64,000 nt of DNA from Acidovorax sp. FJL06 (GTDB lineage Bacteria; Pseudomonadota; Gammaproteobacteria; Burkholderiales; Burkholderiaceae_C): assembly GCF_003852545.1 (NCBI RefSeq), contig NZ_QAJR01000018.1:101521-165520 (forward strand), in the 5' to 3' direction. The notes beneath the pieces are model-generated. The model had not been told where the DNA came from and searched no databases. It saw nothing but the letters and a program-made list of their open reading frames with translations. Both the position numbers and the translations under genes were made by a program. Positions 55,307-64,000 of this stretch are shown here, one piece after another (the first letter of the stretch is position 1; each line of letters begins with the position of its first letter).

Positions 55307-56788
55307 TTATTGGAAGGCGACTTCGGCAAAGCTGCGCAACTTGCGGCTGTGCAGGCGGTCCACGCCGCCGTTGCGCAGGATCTCGATGGCGCGCATGCCA
55401 ATGCGCAGGTGCTGGTCCACGCGCTCGCGGTAGAAATGGTTGGCCATGCCGGGCAGCTTGATCTCGCCGTGCAGGGGCTTGTCGCTCACGCACAGCAGGG
55501 TGCCGTAGGGCACGCGGAAGCGGAAGCCATTGGCGGCGATGGTGGCGCTTTCCATGTCCAGCGCCACGGCGCGGCTCTGGCTGAAGCGGCGTTGCGGCGT
55601 GTTGTCGGGCAGCAGCTCCCAGTTGCGGTTGTCGGTGCTGGCCACAGTGCCCGTGCGCATCACGCGCTTCAGGTCTGCGCCGCTGATCTGCGTGACATCG
55701 GCCACCGCCTGCTGCAGCGCAAGCTGGATTTCGGCCAGCGCCGGGATGGGCACCCACAGCGGCAGGTCTTCGTCCAGCACATGGTCCTCGCGCACATAGG
55801 CGTGGGCCAGCACGTAGTCGCCCAGCTGCTGGCTGTTGCGCAGGCCCGCGCAGTGGCCCAGCATCATCCAGGCGTGCGGGCGCAGCACGGCGATGTGGTC
55901 GGTGATGGTCTTGGCGTTGGCCGGGCCTACGCCGATGTTGACCATGGTGATGCCGCTCGCATCCTTGCGCACCAGGTGGTAGGCGGGCATTTGTGGCAGG
56001 CGCGGCGGGGCGGCGCCCAGGTCGTCGCCCGCCTCGGCGCTCAGGCCCACGCGGCGCGTGACCACGTTGCCGGGTTCGATGAAGGCGATGTACTCGCTGT
56101 CAGGCTTGGCCATCTCGGCATGGCCCAGGCGCACGAATTCGTCGATGTAGAACTGGTAGTTGGTGAACAGCACGAAGTTCTGGAACCACTCGGGCGCGGT
56201 GCCCGTGTAGTGGCGCAGGCGGTGCAGCGAGTAGTCCACGCGCGGCGCGGTGAACAGCGACAGCGGCTGCGCCTCGCCGGGCGCGGCCTGCCAGGTGCCG
56301 TTGGCAATGCCATCGTCCATGGCGGCCAGGTCGGGCAGGTCGAACACGTCGCGCATCAGCATGCGGCGCGCCGGAGTCAGCGTGCCCTCGATGTGGTCGT
56401 GCTCGGCAAACGAGAAATGGATGGGGATGGGGTGGGTGCTGGTGCCCACTTCCAGCTCCACGTTGTGGCTGGCGCGCAGCAGGCGGAACTGCTCGGCGTA
56501 GTAGTTGGCAAACAGGTCGGGCCGGGTCAGGGTGGTCTCGTAACGCCCCGGGCCTTCCACAAAGCCATAGGCCAGCTTGGTGTCCGCCCGTGCCACGGTG
56601 GTGGTGTGCACGCGCACAAAGGGGTAGAAGGCGCGTACGGCACCCTCGGGCGTTTCGCCTGCCACAAAACGCTGCATGGCGCTGCGCAGGTGGCCGATCT
56701 GTTGCTGGTAGATGCGCTGCACCTGGGCCAGGGCCTCGGCCGGGTCGGTGTGGCGGGTGGGGGCGATGAAGTCGGGGATGAGGGGCAT
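55307..56788 (-). CDS. amn: AMP nucleosidase
   Basis: 493 aa, as E. coli Amn (484 aa). It cleaves AMP to adenine and ribose-5-phosphate. N-terminal regulatory domain (about 1-190), then a nucleoside-phosphorylase-like core: MVNIGVGPANAKTITDHIAV, MLGHCAGLRNSQQLGDYVLA, VALDMESATIAANGFRFRVP and LLCVSDKPLHGEIKLPGMAN. ATG 56788. Same strand as the c-di-GMP genes on both sides; a purine-pool link to c-di-GMP is only speculation. Confidence 0.95.
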   Translation of the reverse strand: MPLIPDFIAPTRHTDPAEALAQVQRIYQQQIGHLRSAMQRFVAGETPEGAVRAFYPFVRVHTTTVARADTKLAYGFVEGPGRYETTLTRPDLFANYYAEQFRLLRASHNVELEVGTSTHPIPIHFSFAEHDHIEGTLTPARRMLMRDVFDLPDLAAMDDGIANGTWQAAPGEAQPLSLFTAPRVDYSLHRLRHYTGTAPEWFQNFVLFTNYQFYIDEFVRLGHAEMAKPDSEYIAFIEPGNVVTRRVGLSAEAGDDLGAAPPRLPQMPAYHLVRKDASGITMVNIGVGPANAKTITDHIAVLRPHAWMMLGHCAGLRNSQQLGDYVLAHAYVREDHVLDEDLPLWVPIPALAEIQLALQQAVADVTQISGADLKRVMRTGTVASTDNRNWELLPDNTPQRRFSQSRAVALDMESATIAANGFRFRVPYGTLLCVSDKPLHGEIKLPGMANHFYRERVDQHLRIGMRAIEILRNGGVDRLHSRKLRSFAEVAFQ

Positions 56789-56834
56789 TCCCCTATTGTC
56801 CACAAGCCAGGGGTTCGGAATGCAAAAAGGGAGC

Positions 56835-58898
56835 CTACCGGCGCAACCAACGCTCTGCGGCTTCCGCATCCATGGGCATGGCCACCACAAACCCCTGGAT
56901 CGAATCACACCCCAGCCCCGCCAGCAGATCGATCTGCGCCTGCGTTTCCACCCCCTCTGCCACCGTTTTGAGCTGCAGGCTGCGGCCCATCTGGATGATG
57001 GCGGTGGCGATGGCCACGTCGTCGGCGTTGCCGGGGGTGTCGGCCACGAAGGAGCGGTCGATCTTGAGCTTGTCGATGGGGTAGCGCTTGAGGTAGGCCA
57101 GGGACGAGTACCCCGTGCCAAAGTCGTCGATGGAGATGCCCACGCCCAGGGCCTTGAGCGCGTTGAGGGTGCCCAGCACCTGGCCGGTCTGGTGCATGAG
57201 CACGGATTCCGTCAGCTCGATCTCCAGGTACTGAGGGGCCAGGCCGGTTTCGAGCAGCACTGTGGCGATCTCGGCGGCCACGTCGCGCTGGCGGAATTCG
57301 AGGGCTGAGAAGTTCACGGCCACGGGCACCAGGGCCAGGCCCTGGTCCTGCCAGGCCTTGAGCTGGCGGCAGGCCTCGCGCATCACCCAGCGGCCAATGG
57401 GCGTGATGAGGCCGCGCGATTCCGAGAACGTGATGAACTCGTCCGGGCCCACCAGCCCCCGCTCGGGATGGCGCCAGCGCACCAGGGCTTCCAGGCCCTG
57501 CAGCGAGCCGTCTGCCAGGCAGATCTGGGGCTGGTAGTGCAAAACGAAGTGGCCGTTGGCAATGGCCTCGCGCAGCAGGCGTTCCTGCTGCAGCACATCA
57601 AGGCCGCCGGCGCTCATGCTGGAGGTGTAGAACTGGCGGTTGCCCCGGCCGCTGTCCTTGGCATGGTGCATGGCCGCGTCGGCGCAGCGCAGCAGGACAT
57701 CGGCGCTGGCGCCATGGTCCGGGAACAGGCTGACGCCGATGGAGGGCGAGATGGTGAGCGGCAAATCGTCCACCGTGAACACGCCGTGCATGGAGTCCAG
57801 CAGCTTGTCGGCCACCATGGCCACGTCGTCCTGGCTTTGTACGTCGGTGAGCACCACCACGAACTCGTCGCCACCCAGCCGCGCGACCAGGTCGGCATCG
57901 CGCACGCCTTGGCGCAGGCGCTCGGCCACGTTGCGCAGCAGCAGGTCGCCCGCGTGGTGGCCCAGCGAGTCGTTCACGGTCTTGAAGTGGTCCAGGTTCA
58001 CAAACAGCACGGCAGCACGGCCGTGGCGCCTGCGCGCCAGCGACAGCACCTGCGACAGCTGCTCCATCAGGAAATGCCGGTTGGGCAACTGCGTGAGGGC
58101 ATCGTGCAGCGCGATGAAGGCCTCGCGCTCCTGGGCCTGCTTGCGCGCTGTGATGTCGCGCACCACCACGATGCGGTAGTCCGCATGGTGCATGGGCATG
58201 GTCTTGCCCACGACTTCCACGGGAATGGCATGGCCGTCCTTGTGGCGGATGGCGACTTCGTAGGGGTCCTCGCGGCCGCTGCGGGTGTATTCGAGCGCTG
58301 TGGCGCGCCACTCGGGGCTGATGAAGTTGAAGATCGACAGGCCCAGCACCTCGTGCAGCGCATAGCCCGTGAGCCGGTTCAGGGCCTCGTTGCCATCGGT
58401 GATGATGCCGTCGCGGTGGAACACGATGGCCTCGTCGGTGGCCTCGGTGAACTTGCGCATGCGCTCTTCGCTCTGGCGCACGGTGCGTTCTGCGCGCCAG
58501 CGCTCGGTGATGTCGGTGATGAGCACGAACGAGCCGATCTGCTGGCCTGCATCGCCAAAGTGCGGGATCAGATTGACCTCGATCATCCGGGCCTCGCCGT
58601 TGGGCAGGGTCTGTTCGCGCGTGTACTTCACGTGCTCGCCCTGGGTGGAGCGCTCCACATGCGGCTCAATGGCCTGCCAGGCCTTGTCGCCAATGGCCTC
58701 CTGCACCGTGAGGCCCAGGATGGATTCGGTGCTGTGCCCGTTGTAGGCCGCATAGCCCTGGTTGGCGAACTGGCAGCGCAGCCCGGGCAGGTCGTAGTAG
58801 GCCATCAGGGCCGGCACCGAGTCGGCAATCAGGCGCAGCAGCGAGTCGCTGGAGCCGCCCTGGCCCGGGGCGTTGGCTGCGTTGGATGAATCTGGCAT
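56835..58898 (-). CDS. PAS-PAS-GGDEF-EAL protein
   Basis: 687 aa, no transmembrane segment. Two PAS domains (about 18-135 and 145-265; PALMAYYDLPGLRCQFANQG, FTEATDEAIVFHRDGIITDG and the ITERW/ITARK PAC ends). GGDEF (about 275-430) keeps ALTQLPNRHFL and RLGGDEFVVVL. EAL (about 445-685) keeps [39 protein letters not shown] and AEGVET. Both catalytic signatures are intact, so the net activity is not predictable from sequence. The PAS pockets suggest a small-molecule or redox signal. ATG 58898; divergent from dbpA. Confidence 0.93.
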   Translation of the reverse strand: MPDSSNAANAPGQGGSSDSLLRLIADSVPALMAYYDLPGLRCQFANQGYAAYNGHSTESILGLTVQEAIGDKAWQAIEPHVERSTQGEHVKYTREQTLPNGEARMIEVNLIPHFGDAGQQIGSFVLITDITERWRAERTVRQSEERMRKFTEATDEAIVFHRDGIITDGNEALNRLTGYALHEVLGLSIFNFISPEWRATALEYTRSGREDPYEVAIRHKDGHAIPVEVVGKTMPMHHADYRIVVVRDITARKQAQEREAFIALHDALTQLPNRHFLMEQLSQVLSLARRRHGRAAVLFVNLDHFKTVNDSLGHHAGDLLLRNVAERLRQGVRDADLVARLGGDEFVVVLTDVQSQDDVAMVADKLLDSMHGVFTVDDLPLTISPSIGVSLFPDHGASADVLLRCADAAMHHAKDSGRGNRQFYTSSMSAGGLDVLQQERLLREAIANGHFVLHYQPQICLADGSLQGLEALVRWRHPERGLVGPDEFITFSESRGLITPIGRWVMREACRQLKAWQDQGLALVPVAVNFSALEFRQRDVAAEIATVLLETGLAPQYLEIELTESVLMHQTGQVLGTLNALKALGVGISIDDFGTGYSSLAYLKRYPIDKLKIDRSFVADTPGNADDVAIATAIIQMGRSLQLKTVAEGVETQAQIDLLAGLGCDSIQGFVVAMPMDAEAAERWLRR

Positions 58899-58991
58899 GT
58901 CCCACTCGGTGCGTGTGTGCTGGTTATAGCCGATACCCCTGCCGGGGGCGTAAGGTAGTTGCCCGGATACCCCGGGCCGGATAATCGGGCC

Positions 58992-60410
<1,419 letters not shown>

Positions 60411-60423
60411 GTTGACTCGAAAA

Positions 60424-60470
60424 TGGCCGCTGGCGCTTGTCAGGCAAGCGCTGGCAGCTATGTTTTTTGA
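60424..60470 (+). terminator. Hairpin terminator after dbpA (repeat copy)
   Basis: GCCGCTGGCGCTTG, TCAGG, CAAGCGCTGGCAGC with three imperfect pairs, then TATGTTTTTTG. A member of the hairpin-repeat family, located 14 bp past the dbpA stop and facing the convergent ankyrin gene. Confidence 0.85.
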
Positions 60471-60494
60471 TGGGCTGGGGCTGGCGGGACGCGC

Positions 60495-61187
60495 TCAACG
60501 GCGCGCCGCCGCCTGCTCCAGCATCTGCACCATGGCCGTGTAGCCCCGCTGGCGTGCCAGCTGCAGCGGCGTGGTGCCCTGCCGGTCGGTGAGGGCCTGG
60601 CTGGCGCCGGCCTGCAGCAGGGCCTGCAAGGTGGCCTGGTGGCGTGGGCCGCCGTTGCCCAGCACGATGGATTCGATGAGCGCCGTCCAGTGCAGGTTGT
60701 TCACATGGTCCAGCGGCGCCCCGGCGGCAATCAGCTGGCGCACCACGCCATCGTGCCCCAGATGGGCTGCGGCGATGAGGGCCGTGCCGTCGTAGCGGCT
60801 GGTCACCTGCCCGGCGCTGGCACCCAGTTGCAGCAGCAGGCGCAGCGTGGCTTCGTCGTCGGCCACGGCGGCAATCGTCACTGCGTCGTAGCGGTCGTTT
60901 TCCAGCGCGTTCAGGTCGGCGCCGGCCTGGGCCAGCTGGCGGATGGCCGCATGCTGGCGCGCATAGGCCGCCACATGCAGTGGCGTGCGGCCATAGGCGT
61001 CGCGGGCGTTCACATCGGCCCGCGCCGCCACCAGCCGGGCAAGCGCAGGCAGGTCGCCCTTGGCCGCTGCCGCATGCAGGCCCTGGTAGGCGGCGGTTTC
61101 GGCGGCCGTCGGAGGCACCTGCGCCAGGGCTGGGGCGGCGCAGGCCAGGGCGGCCGCCAGTGCGATGGCAAGGTTCCAGTGCTTCAT
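60495..61187 (-). CDS. Periplasmic ankyrin-repeat protein
   Basis: 230 aa with a Sec signal (MKHWNLAIALAAALACAAPA to LAQ). About five ankyrin repeats follow, such as NARDAYGRTPLHVAAYARQH, LIAAAHLGHDGVVRQLIAAG and DRQGTTPLQLARQRGYTAMV. GGAGG lies 5 nt before ATG 61187. Exported ankyrin proteins mediate protein contacts; in other bacteria some accompany catalases, but no such partner is here. It is 46 bp downstream of the GlcG/HbpS-like gene and probably cotranscribed with it. Confidence 0.9.
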   Translation of the reverse strand: MKHWNLAIALAAALACAAPALAQVPPTAAETAAYQGLHAAAAKGDLPALARLVAARADVNARDAYGRTPLHVAAYARQHAAIRQLAQAGADLNALENDRYDAVTIAAVADDEATLRLLLQLGASAGQVTSRYDGTALIAAAHLGHDGVVRQLIAAGAPLDHVNNLHWTALIESIVLGNGGPRHQATLQALLQAGASQALTDRQGTTPLQLARQRGYTAMVQMLEQAAARR

Positions 61188-61233
61188 GGGGCCTCCGGCG
61201 CGGTGCTGTGCGGTGAACGCAGGGGGGCCGGCC

Positions 61234-61731
61234 TTACTTCAGCAGGTCCTGCACCTTGGCGATGCCGGCCAGGGCGCATTGCTCGTCCAGGTGGCCGCCG
61301 GGCGCACCACCCACGCCCACAGCGCCGATGACTTCGTTGCCCACTTTCACCGGCACGCCGCCGCCCAGCAGCAGGTAGCCGGGGATCTGGCCCAGGTTGG
61401 CGGCCGCGGGGTTCTTTTGCGAGCCTTCCATGATGGCCAGCGTGGTGTTCTTGGCCGATGCCGAGGTGTAGGCCTTCAGGCGGCTGGCTTCCAGCGTGTG
61501 GGGGCCGGCGTTGTCGGCGCGCTGCACGGCACGCACGGTGCCGGCGCGGTCCACCACGGTGGCGGTGACGTTGTAGCCGTTGGCGGTGCAGGTGGCCACG
61601 GTCTGGGCAGCGATCTGCGTGGCCAGGTCCAGGGACATGTTCTTTTCGGTGCGCACGCCTTCGGCATGGGCAGCGGCGGTGGCGACCAGGGACAGGGTGA
61701 TGGCGGCGACTTTGACGAGGGTGCTCTGCAT
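61234..61731 (-). CDS. GlcG/HbpS-like (DUF336) exported protein
   Basis: 165 aa with a signal peptide (MQSTLVKVAAITLSLVATAA to AHA). The DUF336/GlcG domain covers the rest: NVTATVVDRAGTVRAVQRAD, GPHTLEASRLKAYTSASAKN, PGYLLLGGGVPVKVGNEVIG and GGAPGGHLDEQCALAGI. The homologue HbpS binds haem and senses redox stress in Streptomyces; GlcG lies in glycolate operons. First gene of a pair with the ankyrin protein. A CGTAG/CTACG palindrome lies upstream, next to a two-component system, suggesting control by that system. Confidence 0.88.
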   Translation of the reverse strand: MQSTLVKVAAITLSLVATAAAHAEGVRTEKNMSLDLATQIAAQTVATCTANGYNVTATVVDRAGTVRAVQRADNAGPHTLEASRLKAYTSASAKNTTLAIMEGSQKNPAAANLGQIPGYLLLGGGVPVKVGNEVIGAVGVGGAPGGHLDEQCALAGIAKVQDLLK

Positions 61732-61836
61732 GGTGTTCTCCGGTGTTTTGGGGCGGTGCCACCCGTTGTGGCGCCGTGGGAGAACTGTAGAAAATGCGCC
61801 TGCTTTCGCCCATTCGTGCGGTTACGCGCGGCCCTC

Positions 61837-61848
61837 CGTAGAACTACG
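61837..61848. promoter_or_regulatory. Candidate response-regulator site upstream of the GlcG-like gene
   Basis: CGTAG-AA-CTACG, perfect 5-bp arms, about 105 bp upstream of the GlcG-like start in the 180-bp spacer after the response-regulator gene. LuxR/FixJ-type regulators bind short palindromes of this form. Assignment is by position only. Confidence 0.35.
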
Positions 61849-61911
61849 CAGCGGCAGGCTCAGCGTGAGCGGTTCGTTGCAGCGGTGTGCAAGCGGTCGA
61901 GGCTGTTGGGA

Positions 61912-62541
61912 TCACTGCGCGTCCACCAGCGCCGCATAGCGCCGGATGAGTTGCGCCAGCGACTCCGCCCCCAGCTTGGCGAACAGGTTGGCGCGGTGGG
62001 TTTCCACGGTGCGGGGCGAAAGCGCCAGCGCGCGGCCGATTTCCTTGTTGGTCAGGCCCTCGACGATCAGGCCCAGCACCTCGCGTTCACGGGCCGACAG
62101 CTGCGCAAAGCGCTCGCGCGCCTGCTGGTCGGCCTGGTGGCGCTCGCGCGAGCGCACATGCTGGCGCACGGCGTTCTGCAGGGCCTCGATCAGCACCTCG
62201 TCATCCACGGGCTTTTCGAGAAACTCCGCCGCACCGGCCTTGAAGGCGCGGCGGCACATCTCCACGGTGCCGTGGCCCGTGAGCAGGATCACAGGCTGGT
62301 CCACCCCCTGCGCCAGCAGTTGCTCCAACACCGTGAGGCCGCTGGTGCCCGGCATGCGCACATCGAGCACGATGGCGCCGATGCTCGCGCGGTCGAACCC
62401 CGCCAGGAAGGCCTGGGGCTCGGCCCAGGCCTGCACGCGCAGGCCCACGGTGCCGATGAGCAGGCTGAGGCCCTCGCGCACGGCGGCGTCGTCATCCACC
62501 AGGTGGATCAGGGGCGAGAGGGAGGGGGCGCTGTCGGTCAT
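61912..62541 (-). CDS. FixJ/NarL-type response regulator
   Basis: 209 aa. The receiver domain has acidic residues Asp16-18 (LVDDD), phospho-acceptor Asp60 (IVLDVRMPG) and a Lys in EFLEKPVDD. The LuxR-type helix-turn-helix spans about 140-205 (LSAREREVLGLIVEGLTNKE, ALSPRTVETHRANLFAKLGA). The start overlaps the kinase stop as ATGA. It forms a cognate pair with the DctB-like kinase. The sequence resembles FixJ/TodT-type regulators of carbon or redox metabolism. Confidence 0.93.
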   Translation of the reverse strand: MTDSAPSLSPLIHLVDDDAAVREGLSLLIGTVGLRVQAWAEPQAFLAGFDRASIGAIVLDVRMPGTSGLTVLEQLLAQGVDQPVILLTGHGTVEMCRRAFKAGAAEFLEKPVDDEVLIEALQNAVRQHVRSRERHQADQQARERFAQLSAREREVLGLIVEGLTNKEIGRALALSPRTVETHRANLFAKLGAESLAQLIRRYAALVDAQ

Positions 62542-64000
62542 GGGGCGGTGGGCAAGGTCAGCACAAACTCGGCGCCCCGGCCTTCTGCACCGGGCACCTC
62601 GGGCGCCAGCGCCAGGCGGGCGCCCATGGCCTGGGCCAGGCTTTCGCACAGCGTGAGGCCCAGGCCGAGCCCGCCGCTGCGCGTGGTGAAGAAGGGCTCG
62701 AACAGGTGCTGGCGCGCTTCGGGCGGGATGCCGGGGCCATGGTCGCGCACCGACAGCGCCACATGCCCGGCGTCGGCCTGCTGCAGGGTGAGGTGCAGGC
62801 GGCGCTCGGCGGGCGGCACCTGCTCCAGCGCCTGCAGCGCGTTCATGAGCAGGTTGTGCACGATCTGCTGCAGCGCCACGGGCTCGGCCAGCACGCTGGG
62901 CAGGTCGGCGGCGGTGGTGACTTCGGGGGCCACACCGCGCTGGGCCAGTTCGGGCTCCAGCAGGTGCAGCACGTCCTGCACGGCTGTGGGCAGGGCCAGG
63001 GGCTGGGCCTGGCCGGCCAGGTCCGGGCGCTCCACCAGGCGGCGCAGGCGGCCCACCACGCTGGACGCGCGCCGGGCCTGCTCCACGGCACGGGCCATGG
63101 CCGTCTGCGCTGTGGGGAGGTCGGGTGGATCGTCGGCCAGCAGGCGCTGGGCGGCCTGGGTGCTGGAGAGCAAGGCGGTCAGCGGCTGGTTCAGCTCATG
63201 CGCCATGCCGGCAGCCAGCTCGCCCAGCGTGTTCAGGCGGGCCACCTGGCCCAGGCGCAGCAGCTCTTCGGCGCGCTGGCGGGCCACACGCTGGCGCCGC
63301 AGGGCGTGGCCCGCCCCCCAGAGCAGCGCGGTCAGCACGCACCAGCCCAGCATGCCCCACCAGGGCAGCTCGTGCAGGCCCACGCTGCGCCGCGCCACCA
63401 CGGTGAGGGGCTGGCTGGGGGAGGCCAGCAACTTGTGGAAGTCGAAGCTGCGGCGCCAGGCCCCCGGACCTGTGCGCCCCGGCTGCACCACGAAGGCCTG
63501 GCCGCCCTGCTCCAGCGTCACCTGCACGGGGCTGGTGGCCATGTCCATGGGCCATTCGTCCGCAGGGATGGTGGTGCGCAGGTCGATGTGCAGTGCGTAG
63601 CTGGCGGGCACCCCCGCCATCACCAGGTGGTAACGGCCGGCCGTCAGGTCCAGCGCCGCAAGGGCAGCATGGCCGGTGCGGCGCGAGGTGGCTTCGGCGG
63701 CCGACAGCTCGGCCTGCAGCGTTGCGGGCCAGCTGCCCTGGGCCGGGCGCTGGAGCACGGACAGGATCTGCGGGTACACCGAGGGCAGGCGGGGCAGGGG
63801 GGCTTCGGCGCTGGCCGCTCTGCCTTCCCCTGGCGCGGCGGCGGGCTGCAGCAGCGTCAGTGTGGCCATGATGGCGTCGTGCTGTACCACGCGCTGGCTC
63901 AGCAGGCGGTGCACGATGCGCGCATCGGTCTCGAACGCGGCCTGCAGCTGCTGCAACCGGTTCGCCGCCAGTGCCCCCGCACCCGCGCAGGCCACGGCGG
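62538..64000 (-). CDS. DctB-type sensor histidine kinase (5' end beyond window)
   Basis: At least 485 residues are visible; the frame stays open to the right edge, where a hydrophobic first membrane helix (CAGAGALAA) is already entered, so the true start is outside. A periplasmic sensor of about 270 residues follows, then TM2 (GMLGWCVLTALLWGAGHALR), HisKA with the phospho-accepting His in LGELAAGMAHELNQPLTAL, and the ATPase domain (QIVHNLLMNALQAL, VRDHGPGIPPEAR, GGLGLGLTLCESL). It pairs with the downstream response regulator (4-nt overlap). Such kinases sense dicarboxylates or redox state; the ligand is unknown. Confidence 0.92.
   Translation of the reverse strand, partial: AVACAGAGALAANRLQQLQAAFETDARIVHRLLSQRVVQHDAIMATLTLLQPAAAPGEGRAASAEAPLPRLPSVYPQILSVLQRPAQGSWPATLQAELSAAEATSRRTGHAALAALDLTAGRYHLVMAGVPASYALHIDLRTTIPADEWPMDMATSPVQVTLEQGGQAFVVQPGRTGPGAWRRSFDFHKLLASPSQPLTVVARRSVGLHELPWWGMLGWCVLTALLWGAGHALRRQRVARQRAEELLRLGQVARLNTLGELAAGMAHELNQPLTALLSSTQAAQRLLADDPPDLPTAQTAMARAVEQARRASSVVGRLRRLVERPDLAGQAQPLALPTAVQDVLHLLEPELAQRGVAPEVTTAADLPSVLAEPVALQQIVHNLLMNALQALEQVPPAERRLHLTLQQADAGHVALSVRDHGPGIPPEARQHLFEPFFTTRSGGLGLGLTLCESLAQAMGARLALAPEVPGAEGRGAEFVLTLPTAP

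Overview
The window reads as a stretch of chromosome from a GC-rich betaproteobacterium of the order Burkholderiales, most likely family Comamonadaceae (Acidovorax-like). The support is Bug-family (tripartite tricarboxylate) binding proteins, DUF1840, a NodI/NodJ-type ABC exporter, an ohr/ohrR pair, and many small hairpin repeats of the type AGCTGCCAGCGCTTG...CAAGCGCTGGCAGCT that, from memory, are common between genes in that family. I see no rRNA, tRNA, CRISPR array, phage or insertion sequence. Genus level is inference.

Layout. 1-2 kb: end of an unknown gene, an Lrp/AsnC regulator and a divergent EamA exporter. 1.6-8.6 kb: a minus-strand operon (abmG-like flavin monooxygenase/OYE fusion, MarR regulator, enoyl-CoA hydratase, acyl-CoA dehydrogenase, aminobenzoate/benzoate-type CoA ligase, Rid-family protein), best read as the aerobic CoA-dependent route for 2-aminobenzoate (anthranilate) or a close aromatic acid. 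8.7-12 kb: DUF1840, DUF4345 and two Bug binding proteins. 12.2-21.1 kb: a Liv-type ABC transporter (livG, H, M, K, F) bracketed by two acyl/aryl-CoA ligases. 21.3-23.9 kb: orphan gspA-gspB. 24-26.1 kb: a second Liv-type binding protein divergent from a Crp/Fnr regulator. The same 18-bp palindrome (TTGTC-N8-GACAA) lies upstream of this pair and of the liv operon, so the regulator probably links them.

26.1-41.4 kb: a chemoreceptor; a tightly coupled operon of DUF4394 lipoprotein, cupredoxin-like protein and membrane GGDEF/EAL protein; an RluF-like pseudouridine synthase; a lipase; a DHH phosphoesterase; aqpZ; htpG with a sigma-32 promoter; an orphan OmpR-type regulator; and the SrkA-type kinase. 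41.4-46.4 kb: DUF2855, a Ser/Thr kinase fused to a universal-stress domain with a phosphoesterase next to it, and the ohrR-ohr-DUF1304 organic peroxide operon with its operator. 46.7-50.2 kb: a beta-oxidation pair (enoyl-CoA hydratase, 3-hydroxybutyryl-CoA dehydrogenase) divergent from a GMC oxidoreductase.

50.2-64 kb: nodJ and nodI homologues separated by an oppositely oriented cynS-purT block; a diguanylate cyclase; AMP nucleosidase; a PAS-GGDEF-EAL protein; dbpA; an ankyrin protein; a GlcG/HbpS-like protein; and a FixJ/DctB-type two-component system that runs off the right edge.

The themes are uptake and CoA-thioester catabolism of organic acids, c-di-GMP signalling (three proteins) and stress response. 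The most notable non-gene signals are the shared palindrome for the Crp/Fnr regulator and copies of the hairpin repeat lying inside coding sequences, where they add short in-frame peptides to at least two and probably three enzymes.
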